DNA of 64,000 nucleotides from Bacteroidetes bacterium HGW-Bacteroidetes-4 (GTDB taxonomy: Bacteria; Bacteroidota; Bacteroidia; Bacteroidales; SZUA-534): contig PHDD01000013.1 in NCBI GenBank assembly GCA_002840905.1, positions 73,075-137,074 of the forward strand. Reading direction: 5' to 3'. The notes under the pieces are model-generated. The model searched no databases, was not told where the DNA came from, and saw only the letters and a program-made list of their open reading frames with translations. The translations under genes and the position numbers were made by a program. Positions within the stretch are counted from its first letter, which is position 1, and each line of letters starts with the position of its first letter. Positions 16,671 through 24,737 of this stretch are shown here, in pieces.

Positions 16671-17852
16671 TTAACGAATTATATCTAGTACTTCAATATC
16701 AAAAATTAAATCGCTGTTTGCCGGAATTTGCGGAGGGGCTCCGGCTTCGCCATAGGCCAAATGCGAAGGTACCAGCAACTGAAATTTGCTTCCCTTCCGC
16801 ATCAGCAACAAACCCTCGTCCCAACCATCGATAACCGCACCAATTCCTACCGGAAAGCGAATGGGATCAAAACGTTTTACCGAAGAATCGAACAGCTCTC
16901 CATTGGTAAAATAACCGGAATAATGCACTTCAACAACATCTTCTTTTTCAATAAGCTCACCGGTTCCCGCTTCGAACTCCACATATTTTAATCCACTGAG
17001 GGTTTCTTTAACCGTTTTGCCGGCATTATTCCACATTACTACCGGTTCTGGCGGAACCAGATCAATCATTTCCAGATCGAGGTGAATGGTTGCATTTGAG
17101 GGAACCAGATTCTTATAGCCCGACTTTCCATAAGCCAATTTGGGAGGAATTACCAGGTGAATTTTACTTCCTTTTTGCATAAGTTCCAGACCCATATCCC
17201 AACCTGTAATTACCTGATTGATTCCGACTGTAATCCGTACCGGTTCCCCGTTTTTATGAGAAGAATCAAAAATTGTACTATCGGAAAGATACGCAGTAAA
17301 ATGAACATAAGCATTATCCCCTTTTTGGGCGTAAGCGCCAATGCCTTTTTCTACCAAATAATAGCGCAACTTTTTCTTTGCTTTTTGGATCTTTTTACCT
17401 TCAAGTGAGAAAAGTTCGATTGGAGTACCTTTATCAATCTGCAAAAGAGAAATCTCGAAGCGTAAGGTTGAATTCTTTGGAATAAACGGGTGTTCCATGG
17501 CTCCATAGGCCAATTCGGGAGGAACAATCAACAAAATAGTTCCTCCGGGTTTAATCAGTTGCAGGCCTTCTTCCCAGCCCTTAATCAGCTGCCCTTTTCC
17601 TAAAAACAAATCTCTGGGGCCTTTATTCATGGTATTCTCAAAGATGGAATCGTTCGCTAAAAATCCGGCAAAATGAATCCATACTTTATCACCCGGACCA
17701 GGAAAATCGCCAACGCCCTGTTTGATAATTTTATACCTAAGCCCCGAATGGCTTTCGGTAAAGCCACGGCTCCATTCATCTGACTGTGCAAAAAGCAGGT
17801 TCTGAAAAAATATTAGGCACAATATAACTATTGCCAATAACTTGCGATTCAT
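16671..17852 (-). CDS. exported protein with three tandem FKBP-type prolyl isomerase domains
   Basis: Periplasmic peptidyl-prolyl cis-trans isomerase with three FKBP units at about residues 30-140, 160-265 and 285-393. Each carries VH-F/Y-x-G-y, F-D-S-S or equivalent (SIFENT in the first), G-W-E/D-E/M-G and the LAYG loop, so all three look potentially active. The start at 17852 gives the signal peptide NRKLLAIVILCLIFFQNLLFAQ; an upstream ATG at 17873 adds seven residues that do not help. No lipobox, unlike its three FKBP neighbours. It is followed after 18 bp by the GT-C/TPR gene and preceded by a 91-bp gap. Confidence 0.9.
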   Translation of the reverse strand: MNRKLLAIVILCLIFFQNLLFAQSDEWSRGFTESHSGLRYKIIKQGVGDFPGPGDKVWIHFAGFLANDSIFENTMNKGPRDLFLGKGQLIKGWEEGLQLIKPGGTILLIVPPELAYGAMEHPFIPKNSTLRFEISLLQIDKGTPIELFSLEGKKIQKAKKKLRYYLVEKGIGAYAQKGDNAYVHFTAYLSDSTIFDSSHKNGEPVRITVGINQVITGWDMGLELMQKGSKIHLVIPPKLAYGKSGYKNLVPSNATIHLDLEMIDLVPPEPVVMWNNAGKTVKETLSGLKYVEFEAGTGELIEKEDVVEVHYSGYFTNGELFDSSVKRFDPIRFPVGIGAVIDGWDEGLLLMRKGSKFQLLVPSHLAYGEAGAPPQIPANSDLIFDIEVLDIIR

Positions 17853-17943
17853 CATAATTACATTAATTTTCACAGGCCTTATGGAACACCCATACTGGTG
17901 ATTCCAAAACCATTGTGTCTTGAATACATGTATGGCTCATAAA

Positions 17944-18795
17944 CTAAGGTTCTACTTGTAATAATTCAATAACAAAAACAAGGGTTGAATAGGCCGGAAT
18001 AGGCCCTTTAGATTCATCACCATAAGCGAGGTACGAAGGAATTATTAGTTTGTATTTTCCGCCCACTTGCATTCGGGCTATTCCCTCGTCCCAACCCTGA
18101 ATTACCTCACCTACCCCAAAGCAAAACGTAAAAGGTTTATTGCGCTTGAACGATGAATCAAAAACCTGACCATTGATAAATGCTCCCTCATAATGTACAG
18201 TTACTTCCCTACCAGGCTCAGGACGGAGTCCGGTACCTTTTTCCAATTCAATAAAATACAATCCACTTAAGGTCGGTTCATCGGTAATTTTATGTTCTTT
18301 CAAATAAAGCGTCAACAAACGTTCTTCTTCCCGTTTATCGCTTAACATGGCTAATTCACGCTCTTTTTCGTATTCCGCTTTAGGTATGATATCGATCAGT
18401 TTGATATAAAAAATCAGATTTTCGTCAGCGTTTATGCCCTCGGGCAATGCCCTTTGTTTTGTGTAAATAAAATAATTGTTTGCTTTGATTAAAAAGATGG
18501 CGCTGTCTCCTTTGTGCATCAAACCCAGTGCATCTTCAACTGAACCTCCTGCATGCGATGGTTTAGTAAGAATTATACGAAAGGGTGGAATCTCTTCTAC
18601 CAGATTTCCTTCAGAACCGGTAACACGCATTTTTAATAGCAACACATCGTTTATAAAAGGCTGAGGATTGTCATTATTTTTTGTTATAAACCGGTATTGC
18701 AATCCGCTGGAATGGGTAATAAAATTATCGGATTGGCACTGAAACAAGAACAATACCAGACCAACTAAAACAATTTGTGTTATCGTTTTATTCAT
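17944..18795 (-). CDS. FKBP-type prolyl isomerase lipoprotein, one degenerate and one intact domain
   Basis: Lipoprotein: the signal peptide ends in FLFQC, with the cysteine at about residue 20. The N-terminal half (about 35-140) has the FKBP layout but lacks the FDSS and AYG motifs, so it is probably inactive and may serve for substrate binding or dimerisation. The C-terminal half (about 185-283) is canonical: VHYEGAFINGQVFDSSFKRNKP, VIQGWDEGI, SYLAYGDE. The two-domain form parallels the 308-residue neighbour upstream. The 21-bp gap to that gene suggests one transcript. Confidence 0.88.
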   Translation of the reverse strand: MNKTITQIVLVGLVLFLFQCQSDNFITHSSGLQYRFITKNNDNPQPFINDVLLLKMRVTGSEGNLVEEIPPFRIILTKPSHAGGSVEDALGLMHKGDSAIFLIKANNYFIYTKQRALPEGINADENLIFYIKLIDIIPKAEYEKERELAMLSDKREEERLLTLYLKEHKITDEPTLSGLYFIELEKGTGLRPEPGREVTVHYEGAFINGQVFDSSFKRNKPFTFCFGVGEVIQGWDEGIARMQVGGKYKLIIPSYLAYGDESKGPIPAYSTLVFVIELLQVEP

Positions 18796-18816
18796 TTTGC
18801 CGGAGAATTATTTTTA

Positions 18817-19719
18817 TCAAAAGGGTTCTTCCTGGCTCACCGTTTCCAGTGTTCTCGACTCGGCCCGAAGCAATTCAACTTCGTAAATTACCGAAGTAAA
18901 AGGGGGAATAATTCCTGTAGAAGAACCTTTTTCGCCCCAGGCCAATTCCGAAGGCAAAATTACCAAGGCTTTCTCACCTTCCCGCATTCGGCCAATAGCT
19001 TCTTCGAGTCCGGGAATTACCTGCATTTCGGTTCCAAAAACAAACTCAAAAGGCTGGTTGCGCCGGGTGGTTGAATCGAAAAAACGGCCATTAAGGAATT
19101 TACCTTCGTAATTAACTGTAACCAAATCGCCGTTTTCTACTGGTTTTCCGGTTCCTTTATGAATCGAGATAAAATAAAGACCGCTGGCTGTTGGCTCAAT
19201 AACAAGCTGTTGCTCATCCATAAAGCGACGTAAAATCATTTTTTCGTATTCGCCAAAATCTTCAATCCACTTTAAAAATTCGCTTTTATCTTTTTGATAT
19301 TGTTCAGCGGTGCGTATTTCGTCAATCCGTAAATCTACCTTAAGTCTATCTCCGGCTTCCATAAATCGTGGCAATTTGGTTTGCAATGTTTTGGTAAAAA
19401 AGTTAGTTGCATCAATAATAAACGAAGCACTATCGCCAGCCGACATCATTAAAAAACATTCGTCGATTGAGCCTTTAAATTCTGGTTCAGTAAGCTGAAA
19501 GGTTCGATGGCCCTTAAAAAATACAGAATCGTTGGTTGTTGCGTAACGTATATCAGCAGTAATATAATTGCCCGCCCGGGGTGGAGCTACAACTTCGCCA
19601 ATAACATGTAACTTATAAAAAATGCCCGTTTTTGTTTTCGAATAACCCGGATAACGCTCAAACCAAGTGCACGAGGTAAAAAAAACCAGGCTTAAAAAGA
19701 TAATCAAAAGTTGCTTCAT
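18817..19719 (-). CDS. FKBP-type prolyl isomerase lipoprotein, one degenerate and one intact domain
   Basis: Lipoprotein paralogous to the next gene downstream. The start at 19719 gives MKQLLIIFLSLVFFTSC with a lipobox cysteine at residue 17; the frame extends eight codons upstream without adding a better signal. The N-terminal half (about 40-150) is FKBP-like but without active-site motifs. The C-terminal half has VNYEGKFLNGRFFDSTTRRNQP, VIPGLEEAI (Leu in place of the usual Trp) and SELAWGEKGS (Trp for Tyr in the A-Y-G loop), so its activity may be altered. It ends in a short acidic tail. Confidence 0.87.
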   Translation of the reverse strand: MKQLLIIFLSLVFFTSCTWFERYPGYSKTKTGIFYKLHVIGEVVAPPRAGNYITADIRYATTNDSVFFKGHRTFQLTEPEFKGSIDECFLMMSAGDSASFIIDATNFFTKTLQTKLPRFMEAGDRLKVDLRIDEIRTAEQYQKDKSEFLKWIEDFGEYEKMILRRFMDEQQLVIEPTASGLYFISIHKGTGKPVENGDLVTVNYEGKFLNGRFFDSTTRRNQPFEFVFGTEMQVIPGLEEAIGRMREGEKALVILPSELAWGEKGSSTGIIPPFTSVIYEVELLRAESRTLETVSQEEPF

Positions 19720-19809
19720 CTGTGTCGAATATTTTACTATCATACTTTTTAGCTCTTAATTAACTAATTACAAAAACGTTTTGATAATTAAGAAGCATAA
19801 CAACACCGG

Positions 19810-20349
19810 TTAATAATCGGTTAATTTAAGTAATTCTGCGCTATAAACAATAACTGAACGGGGTGGAATTTTATTGTCGTCGCCCAATAAGCCATGAGCC
19901 AAATGAGGCGGAAGTATAAAACGCCCTTTTTCGCCAACGCGCATTAATAAAATTGCTTCTTCCAATCCCGACTCTACACCGCCCTGCCCTATTTTAAACT
20001 GCATCAGTCCCAAACTATCGGAGGTATAACAAATGGTTCCATCCAACAAGCTCACCTGATATTTTAAATAGGCAATTTTACCGGTTTGTGCTTTTTCATT
20101 GGTATTGGTGTCCATTAGTTGATACCAAAGTCCGGTTTCAGTTACCTGCATCTCCCAATTCCGTCGCTTAACATAGTTTTTAATTCGTTGTTGATCGAGC
20201 GAAACCAGGCCCTTATTTGCTCTAAGCAGATTCTCCCGTTGTGATGCACGATCGTTTACCGGCGCATTCGATGAATTTTGTTTGCATGAAACCATCAGAA
20301 TAATTCCAAATAAAAGAATGCCAATCGTACCATAGGATTTCTTACTCAT
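19810..20349 (-). CDS. GldI-like FKBP prolyl isomerase lipoprotein
   Basis: Lipoprotein with the lipobox LMVSC (cysteine about residue 22) and a single FKBP domain. The position directly after the DHH phosphoesterase gene and the short, divergent FKBP domain resemble GldI, a gliding-motility protein of flavobacteria. The domain has ICYTSDS for FDSS, VESGLEEAI with Leu replacing the Trp, and PPHLAHGLLGDD. A gliding or type IX secretion role is therefore possible but cannot be read from the sequence. The start overlaps the end of the DHH gene by 8 bp, showing translational coupling. Confidence 0.8.
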   Translation of the reverse strand: MSKKSYGTIGILLFGIILMVSCKQNSSNAPVNDRASQRENLLRANKGLVSLDQQRIKNYVKRRNWEMQVTETGLWYQLMDTNTNEKAQTGKIAYLKYQVSLLDGTICYTSDSLGLMQFKIGQGGVESGLEEAILLMRVGEKGRFILPPHLAHGLLGDDNKIPPRSVIVYSAELLKLTDY

Positions 20350-21364
20350 GCAAATAGCTTTTATAAGTAGGCAGAATGGATTCGAATTTTTTTATAGTTT
20401 CAGCCAAAGTGGTTTTTGATTCTCCACCTGCGGCGTTTATATGACCACCCCCACCAAAATGCTCTTTGGCTACCAGGTTGGCCGGAAAATCGCCTTTAGA
20501 GCGGAAGGAACATTTGGTATGATCGTCTTTTTCGATAAAAATTGCTGAAAAAACAATTCCCCGAATGGAAAGCGGATAATTTACAAATCCCTCGCTGTCG
20601 CCCGCCTCAAATTGAAAAGTTTCCATATCACTCCGGGTAAGATAAAGGTAAGCAGCCTGATATTCAGGAAAAACCACCATACGCTGGTTCATGGCATGTC
20701 CCATTAAACGAAGCCGGTGTTCCGAAAAATTATTATACACTTTATCGGTAATATAATCTTTATCGATACCTTTTTTTAATAATGCTGCTACAATTTCAAA
20801 GGTTAAAGGTTCCGACGAATTGTAGCTAAACGAGCCGGTATCAGTCATAATACCCACGAATAAACAAGTAGCTACCGTTTGCGAAACATATTGCGTTCCG
20901 AATATTCCGGCAATAAATTCATAAACCATTTCAGCGGTTGAACTGGCCGAAGTTCGACTGTATATATGTTCAGCAATGGCTTCGGGATGCGGGTGATGAT
21001 CGATTAAAAACTTGGGTGTTTTCAGCGGAATAACATAGTCACCAGCCTCTGACAAACGGCTGCGATGATTAAAATCGACCATAATCAGCACATCAGCATT
21101 TTTTAAAAGCTCCCGGCCGGTTTCTTTTTGTTTTTCATACACCAGAACATCTTCGTAACCTGGCATCCAGTTTAAATACACCGGCAACTGATTGGGAACA
21201 ATAAAACAAACGTCTTTTCCCAGTTCTTTAAGAAAATGATAGAGCGCAAGTCCTGAGCCCACCGCATCGCCATCGGGATTTTTATGTGACAATATGATGA
21301 TTTTGTTAGCCGGTTCCATTACCGACAAAGTTGCTTGTTTAAATGCCTGACTAATGTTTTCCAA
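20342..21364 (-). CDS. DHH/DHHA1 phosphoesterase, NrnA-like oligoribonuclease/pAp phosphatase
   Basis: Manganese-dependent phosphoesterase that in NrnA relatives removes nucleotides from very short RNAs and dephosphorylates pAp. Motifs: SHKNPDGDAVGS, MVDFNH, IDHHPHPE (DHH) and the C-terminal GGGGHINAAGG of DHHA1. Start choice: the longest frame begins at a TTG at 21388, but that TTG is inside a TAnnTTTG promoter element (21386-21393 on this strand), so it would lie upstream of the transcript. A TTG at 21364 keeps the N-terminal helix; an ATG at 21319 is the alternative. It heads the minus-strand FKBP operon. Confidence 0.88.
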   Translation of the reverse strand: MENISQAFKQATLSVMEPANKIIILSHKNPDGDAVGSGLALYHFLKELGKDVCFIVPNQLPVYLNWMPGYEDVLVYEKQKETGRELLKNADVLIMVDFNHRSRLSEAGDYVIPLKTPKFLIDHHPHPEAIAEHIYSRTSASSTAEMVYEFIAGIFGTQYVSQTVATCLFVGIMTDTGSFSYNSSEPLTFEIVAALLKKGIDKDYITDKVYNNFSEHRLRLMGHAMNQRMVVFPEYQAAYLYLTRSDMETFQFEAGDSEGFVNYPLSIRGIVFSAIFIEKDDHTKCSFRSKGDFPANLVAKEHFGGGGHINAAGGESKTTLAETIKKFESILPTYKSYLHE

Positions 21365-21385
21365 TGTTAATTGTTTTAAAAAAAA

Positions 21386-21393
21386 CAAATATA
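21386..21393 (-). promoter_or_regulatory. TAnnTTTG promoter element for the DHH/FKBP operon
   Basis: TATATTTG on the minus strand, followed after some 22 bases by the chosen start codon. It rules out the longest possible start of the DHH gene. Confidence 0.5.
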
Positions 21394-21656
21394 AGTTTTA
21401 TATGATTAAATCGACAGTGCCGTATGCCTCAATTAGTATTCCAGGTGATAAATTTACCAACATCTGGGCAGAATTAGCATTTGTAGGGTACTTTATAGCA
21501 AAAATTAAAGCGCTTTCTGCTCTTTTTACTAAACAGATTCCCCGCTTATGCGTTATTAAAACGGTAAAATTTAAACCAACTAAGAAACAGGGTACATTTT
21601 TTACATAAAAACTGTAAATTTGAAATCCAATAACAAATCATTCAGATTTTAGGACT

Positions 21657-22967
21657 ATGGATTATTTAAAGAAACCTTTTGAATACTTTTTTAAAGAGGA
21701 AATAAGGGGCAGTGTATTGCTTTTTATGGCTACACTTGCAGCCATTCTCCTTGCCAATAGCCCCTGGGCCAATTATTACCAAGACTTCTGGAAAATTCCG
21801 CTGACTATTGGAACTCCTGAGTTTAATCTGGAAAAGCCACTTATTTTATGGATTAACGACGGTTTAATGGCCATTTTCTTTTTTGTGATTGGCCTCGAAA
21901 TAAAACGCGAAGTTCTTGTGGGCGAGTTAAACAACCTGCAAAAAGCTTCGCTCCCCATATTTGGAGCTATTGGAGGTATGATAGTTCCGGTTGCTTTGTT
22001 TTTTCTTATGAACCCCGGCTCACCCGAAAATCAGGGATGGGGAATATCTATGGCCACCGACATAGCTTTTACATTAGGCATACTGCAACTTTTGGGCAAA
22101 CGGGTACCGTTAGGGCTGAAAGTATTTTTAACCGCTTTTGCCATTGTCGATGATATTGGTGCGGTTCTGGTTATTGCTATTTTTTACAGTTCGAACATTC
22201 AATGGATACTTGTAATTATTGCACTGCTTATTATTGGTATTTTTGCTATACTCGATCATTTCAAACGGTTCTCAAAGCATTTATTCTTTTTAGCCAGCAT
22301 CGTTGTTTGGATACTTTTCTTAAAATCAGGAATTCACCCAACCATTGCCGGTATTTTATTGGCCTTGGTCGTTCCGGTTCACCGGAAAGTAAGTACACAA
22401 AAATTCTATCAAAAGAGCAAAAAAGCCATTGATACTATGTGTTATTACGAAGACGATGAACCCCGTTTTTTAACCGGGCAACAAAGTGGGGCTCTGGCTA
22501 CTTTAGGCGATTTAACCGAAAAGACCATCTCTCCCCTGCAGCATCTCGAAAGCAAACTGCACGGCTATGTAATTTACCTTATTATGCCCATCTTTGCATT
22601 TGCCAACGCAGGCGTTCAGTTGGGTGGCGAAATTATCGAGCTTACCTGGATAATTGCGTCGAGTATGGTATTAGGTAAATTTATTGGCATTGCATCTTTT
22701 GCCTTTGGCGCCATAAAACTGGGTTTTGCCAAATTACCCGAGAATGTAAACTATACCCAATTAATTGGAATCTCCATTCTGGGCGGTCTGGGTTTTACCA
22801 TGGCCCTGTTTATTTCAGGCCTGGCCTATAACGATCTTATGTTGGTCGAAAGTTCCAAAATGGGAATTCTCATAGGCTCGCTGGTTGCCGGAGTAGTGGG
22901 TTACATTGTCTTAAAAGTGGGCTTGAAAAACAATCTGGTTGAAGAAGATAACGACGACGACGATTAA
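21657..22967 (+). CDS. nhaA: NhaA Na+/H+ antiporter
   Basis: Inner-membrane antiporter that exports sodium in exchange for protons, important for pH and salt balance. About eleven or twelve hydrophobic segments are visible. The ion-binding aspartates are D135 (SMATDIAFTLG) and the pair D165-D166 (AIVDDIGAVLVIA). The 436-residue length is longer than E. coli NhaA (388) mainly through a cytoplasmic insert around 245-285 (YYEDDEPRFLTGQQ) and an acidic tail of Asp and Glu. A TAAATTTG element at 21615-21622 is a likely -7 promoter box. Single gene. Confidence 0.95.
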   Translation: MDYLKKPFEYFFKEEIRGSVLLFMATLAAILLANSPWANYYQDFWKIPLTIGTPEFNLEKPLILWINDGLMAIFFFVIGLEIKREVLVGELNNLQKASLPIFGAIGGMIVPVALFFLMNPGSPENQGWGISMATDIAFTLGILQLLGKRVPLGLKVFLTAFAIVDDIGAVLVIAIFYSSNIQWILVIIALLIIGIFAILDHFKRFSKHLFFLASIVVWILFLKSGIHPTIAGILLALVVPVHRKVSTQKFYQKSKKAIDTMCYYEDDEPRFLTGQQSGALATLGDLTEKTISPLQHLESKLHGYVIYLIMPIFAFANAGVQLGGEIIELTWIIASSMVLGKFIGIASFAFGAIKLGFAKLPENVNYTQLIGISILGGLGFTMALFISGLAYNDLMLVESSKMGILIGSLVAGVVGYIVLKVGLKNNLVEEDNDDDD

Positions 22968-23026
22968 CCCTTGTTAACCAAACGTGTAACTAATTAATCT
23001 CTAACTAATATTTAACACTTTCTATT

Positions 23027-23470
23027 ATGGCTGGTACCTATACCTTTACCATTATTAAACCTGGTGCTGTTAACAACGAGCACATTGGCCCTATTTTAAA
23101 CAAAATTAATAACAGTGGTTTTCATATATCGGCTATGAAGCTGATTAAACTTCGAACTGCTCAGGCTAAAAAGTTTTACGAAGTACACCGCGACAAACCT
23201 TTTTACAACGACTTAATTGAGTTCATGACCTCGGGCCCCATTGTAGTTGCTATTCTCGAAAAAGAGAATGCCGTTGAAGAATACCGCAAGATTATTGGGG
23301 CTACCGATCCCGAGAAGGCCGAAGAAGGAACTATCCGTAAACTTTTTGCTCAAAGCATGCAAAAAAATGCCGTGCATGGTTCCGATAGCGACGAAAACGC
23401 TAAGATTGAAAGCGACTTTTTCTTCTCAAACAGCGAACGCTTTAGCATTTTTGAAGAACGCGATTTTTAA
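23027..23470 (+). CDS. ndk: nucleoside diphosphate kinase
   Basis: Balances nucleoside triphosphate pools by phosphate transfer through a phospho-histidine. The active histidine is H117 in NAVHGSDSDENA; K11 lies in TIIKPGAV (most homologues read KPD). R103 of GTIRKLFAQS and the ITGATDPEKA-like segment are in place. Two inserted stretches make it similar to the longer Bacteroidota form. It lies between nhaA and a terminator, probably its own unit. Confidence 0.95.
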   Translation: MAGTYTFTIIKPGAVNNEHIGPILNKINNSGFHISAMKLIKLRTAQAKKFYEVHRDKPFYNDLIEFMTSGPIVVAILEKENAVEEYRKIIGATDPEKAEEGTIRKLFAQSMQKNAVHGSDSDENAKIESDFFFSNSERFSIFEERDF

Positions 23471-23507
23471 TATTTCTTTGTGTTTCGTATAGAAGAACAC
23501 AGAAATA
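23471..23507 (+). other. hairpin directly after the ndk stop codon
   Basis: TATTTCT (23471-23477) and GTGTT (23480-23484) pair with AACAC (23496-23500) and AGAAATA (23501-23507), with a TT bulge. No T-run follows, so it is more likely a 3' mRNA structure than a terminator. Confidence 0.4.
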
Positions 23508-23583
23508 CGGATTTGTTAACTTCAATTATTTTTTAAAGCAGTCTTTGGTATAAATCAATGTTATTTGATACAATTTAATCCAA

Positions 23584-23613
23584 AAAAAAGGCGCCCGAAA
23601 AGGCGCCTTTTTT
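23584..23613. terminator. bidirectional intrinsic terminator
   Basis: AAAGGCGCC pairs with GGCGCCTTT around a short loop, with flanking A- and T-runs. It separates the convergent ndk and yceI-like genes. Confidence 0.88.
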
Positions 23614-23630
23614 AATTTACTAAAATAGCT

Positions 23631-24290
23631 CTACATTGAATATACCTCAATTTTCAAACTAAATTCGTCGTGAATAAAGTTGTCTTTTATTTCTTTAAAG
23701 ATGCTTTTTGAACCATAATTTACATTCCATTGGGTACGGTCTAAAACAAACTCCTCGCTGGTTGCCGATACAGCTCCTTCGTTAACCTTAACATTTGCCT
23801 TAAATTCAATCCCTTTGGTAATATCCTTCATGGTTAAGTTTCCTTTGATGGTGTGCGTAAATTCTTCATTGCCGCTCAAAGCTTCAACCGAAGTAATCAC
23901 AAATTTAGCCGTGGGAAACGAATCGGCATGGAAAAAATCGGCCGATTTCAGGTGTCCAACCAGTTTAGCATTCATTTCTTCGTCTTCAAGGTCAACATTT
24001 ACAATGGAATTCATATCAATAATGAATTCGCCACCAACCAATTGGTTGTCTTCAACCATAAATTTACCACCTTCTTTTAATTTAATAAATCCGGTATGTT
24101 CGCCGGTAGGTTTGGTTCCTTTCCAGTAAATTTTCGACTGATGCTGACAAGCGGTTAAACCATCCGCATCAGCGGTCATCTCCATTTTGTGGGTATCAGA
24201 GGCCTCTACTTTTGTTCCTTTGGACGACTGATTACATGCCACTCCAGCCATTAGAGTGAATGCAAAAATTGCATAAATTACTTTTTTCAT
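23631..24290 (-). CDS. YceI-family lipoprotein
   Basis: Lipocalin-like beta-barrel of the YceI family, whose structures bind isoprenoid or other lipid chains in a central cavity. The signal peptide ends in AGVAC (Cys19), so the protein is a lipoprotein. Family signatures: SKIYWKGTKPTGEHTGFIKLKEGG, a middle segment SADFFHADSFPTAKFVITSVE and the C-terminal VLDRTQWNVNYGSKSIF. The 219-residue length is normal with a short linker after the lipid anchor. The ligand and role are unknown. A 7-bp inverted repeat and one TTGTTTAA motif lie upstream. Confidence 0.88.
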   Translation of the reverse strand: MKKVIYAIFAFTLMAGVACNQSSKGTKVEASDTHKMEMTADADGLTACQHQSKIYWKGTKPTGEHTGFIKLKEGGKFMVEDNQLVGGEFIIDMNSIVNVDLEDEEMNAKLVGHLKSADFFHADSFPTAKFVITSVEALSGNEEFTHTIKGNLTMKDITKGIEFKANVKVNEGAVSATSEEFVLDRTQWNVNYGSKSIFKEIKDNFIHDEFSLKIEVYSM

Positions 24291-24339
24291 ACTCTTTCTT
24301 GTTTTTAAATGTTATATTATTTTGTTGTTTGCTATTTCA

Positions 24340-24361
24340 CATACCAGTTTCACTTGGTATG
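24340..24361. promoter_or_regulatory. inverted repeat upstream of the yceI-like gene
   Basis: CATACCA, an 8-base spacer, then TGGTATG: 22 bp in all, 50 bp before the start codon. It could be an operator for a dimeric repressor or a leader hairpin. A TTGTTTAA (24393-24400) lies slightly further upstream. Confidence 0.35.
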
Positions 24362-24446
24362 CTTATGTAAAACAAACCATCAAAAAACGTTTTTGTTTAA
24401 CTCCTACTGTTAATCAGGTGTTAAAAAAAAGAAAAGCTATGTTGGG

Positions 24447-24737
24447 TTAGAGTAAAACCAAATCGATAATTACTTCGGCTTTGGCCTCTTCATTCATCCG
24501 TTTGATAAGTGGTTCTTTTATGAGTGCCAATTCGTTCCTCACCACCGAGGATTTTAACACTACAAAAAGCTTTTTATCCTTTATATAAATGTCTTTGGTA
24601 GCCCGGGCAACCGTTCTACCAACCATGTTTTCCCAATTACTGATTAAACTGACTTCTTTTAATTTTGAATTCATCTTCAGGGCCTCAAGGTACTCCTGAA
24701 TTACTTCTTTTAAAGGTTGGGTGCTAGATCGTTTCAT
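24447..24737 (-). CDS. DUF721 (DciA-like) protein
   Basis: Small DUF721 protein of 96 residues. The family includes DciA, which loads or assists the replicative helicase DnaB in many bacteria; the short Bacteroidota form has only the core domain. The segment ISNWENMVGRTVARATKDIYIKDKKLFVVLKSSVVRNELALIKEPLI is the signature. It overlaps the end of recF by 14 bp and is translationally coupled to it, a common arrangement of the two genes. Confidence 0.82.
   Translation of the reverse strand: MKRSSTQPLKEVIQEYLEALKMNSKLKEVSLISNWENMVGRTVARATKDIYIKDKKLFVVLKSSVVRNELALIKEPLIKRMNEEAKAEVIIDLVLL

Noticed and set aside
21354-21608. 84-codon open frame between the DHH gene and nhaA
   Set aside because: It starts inside the reverse gene and its promoter element, and overlaps the approach to the nhaA promoter; no motif.
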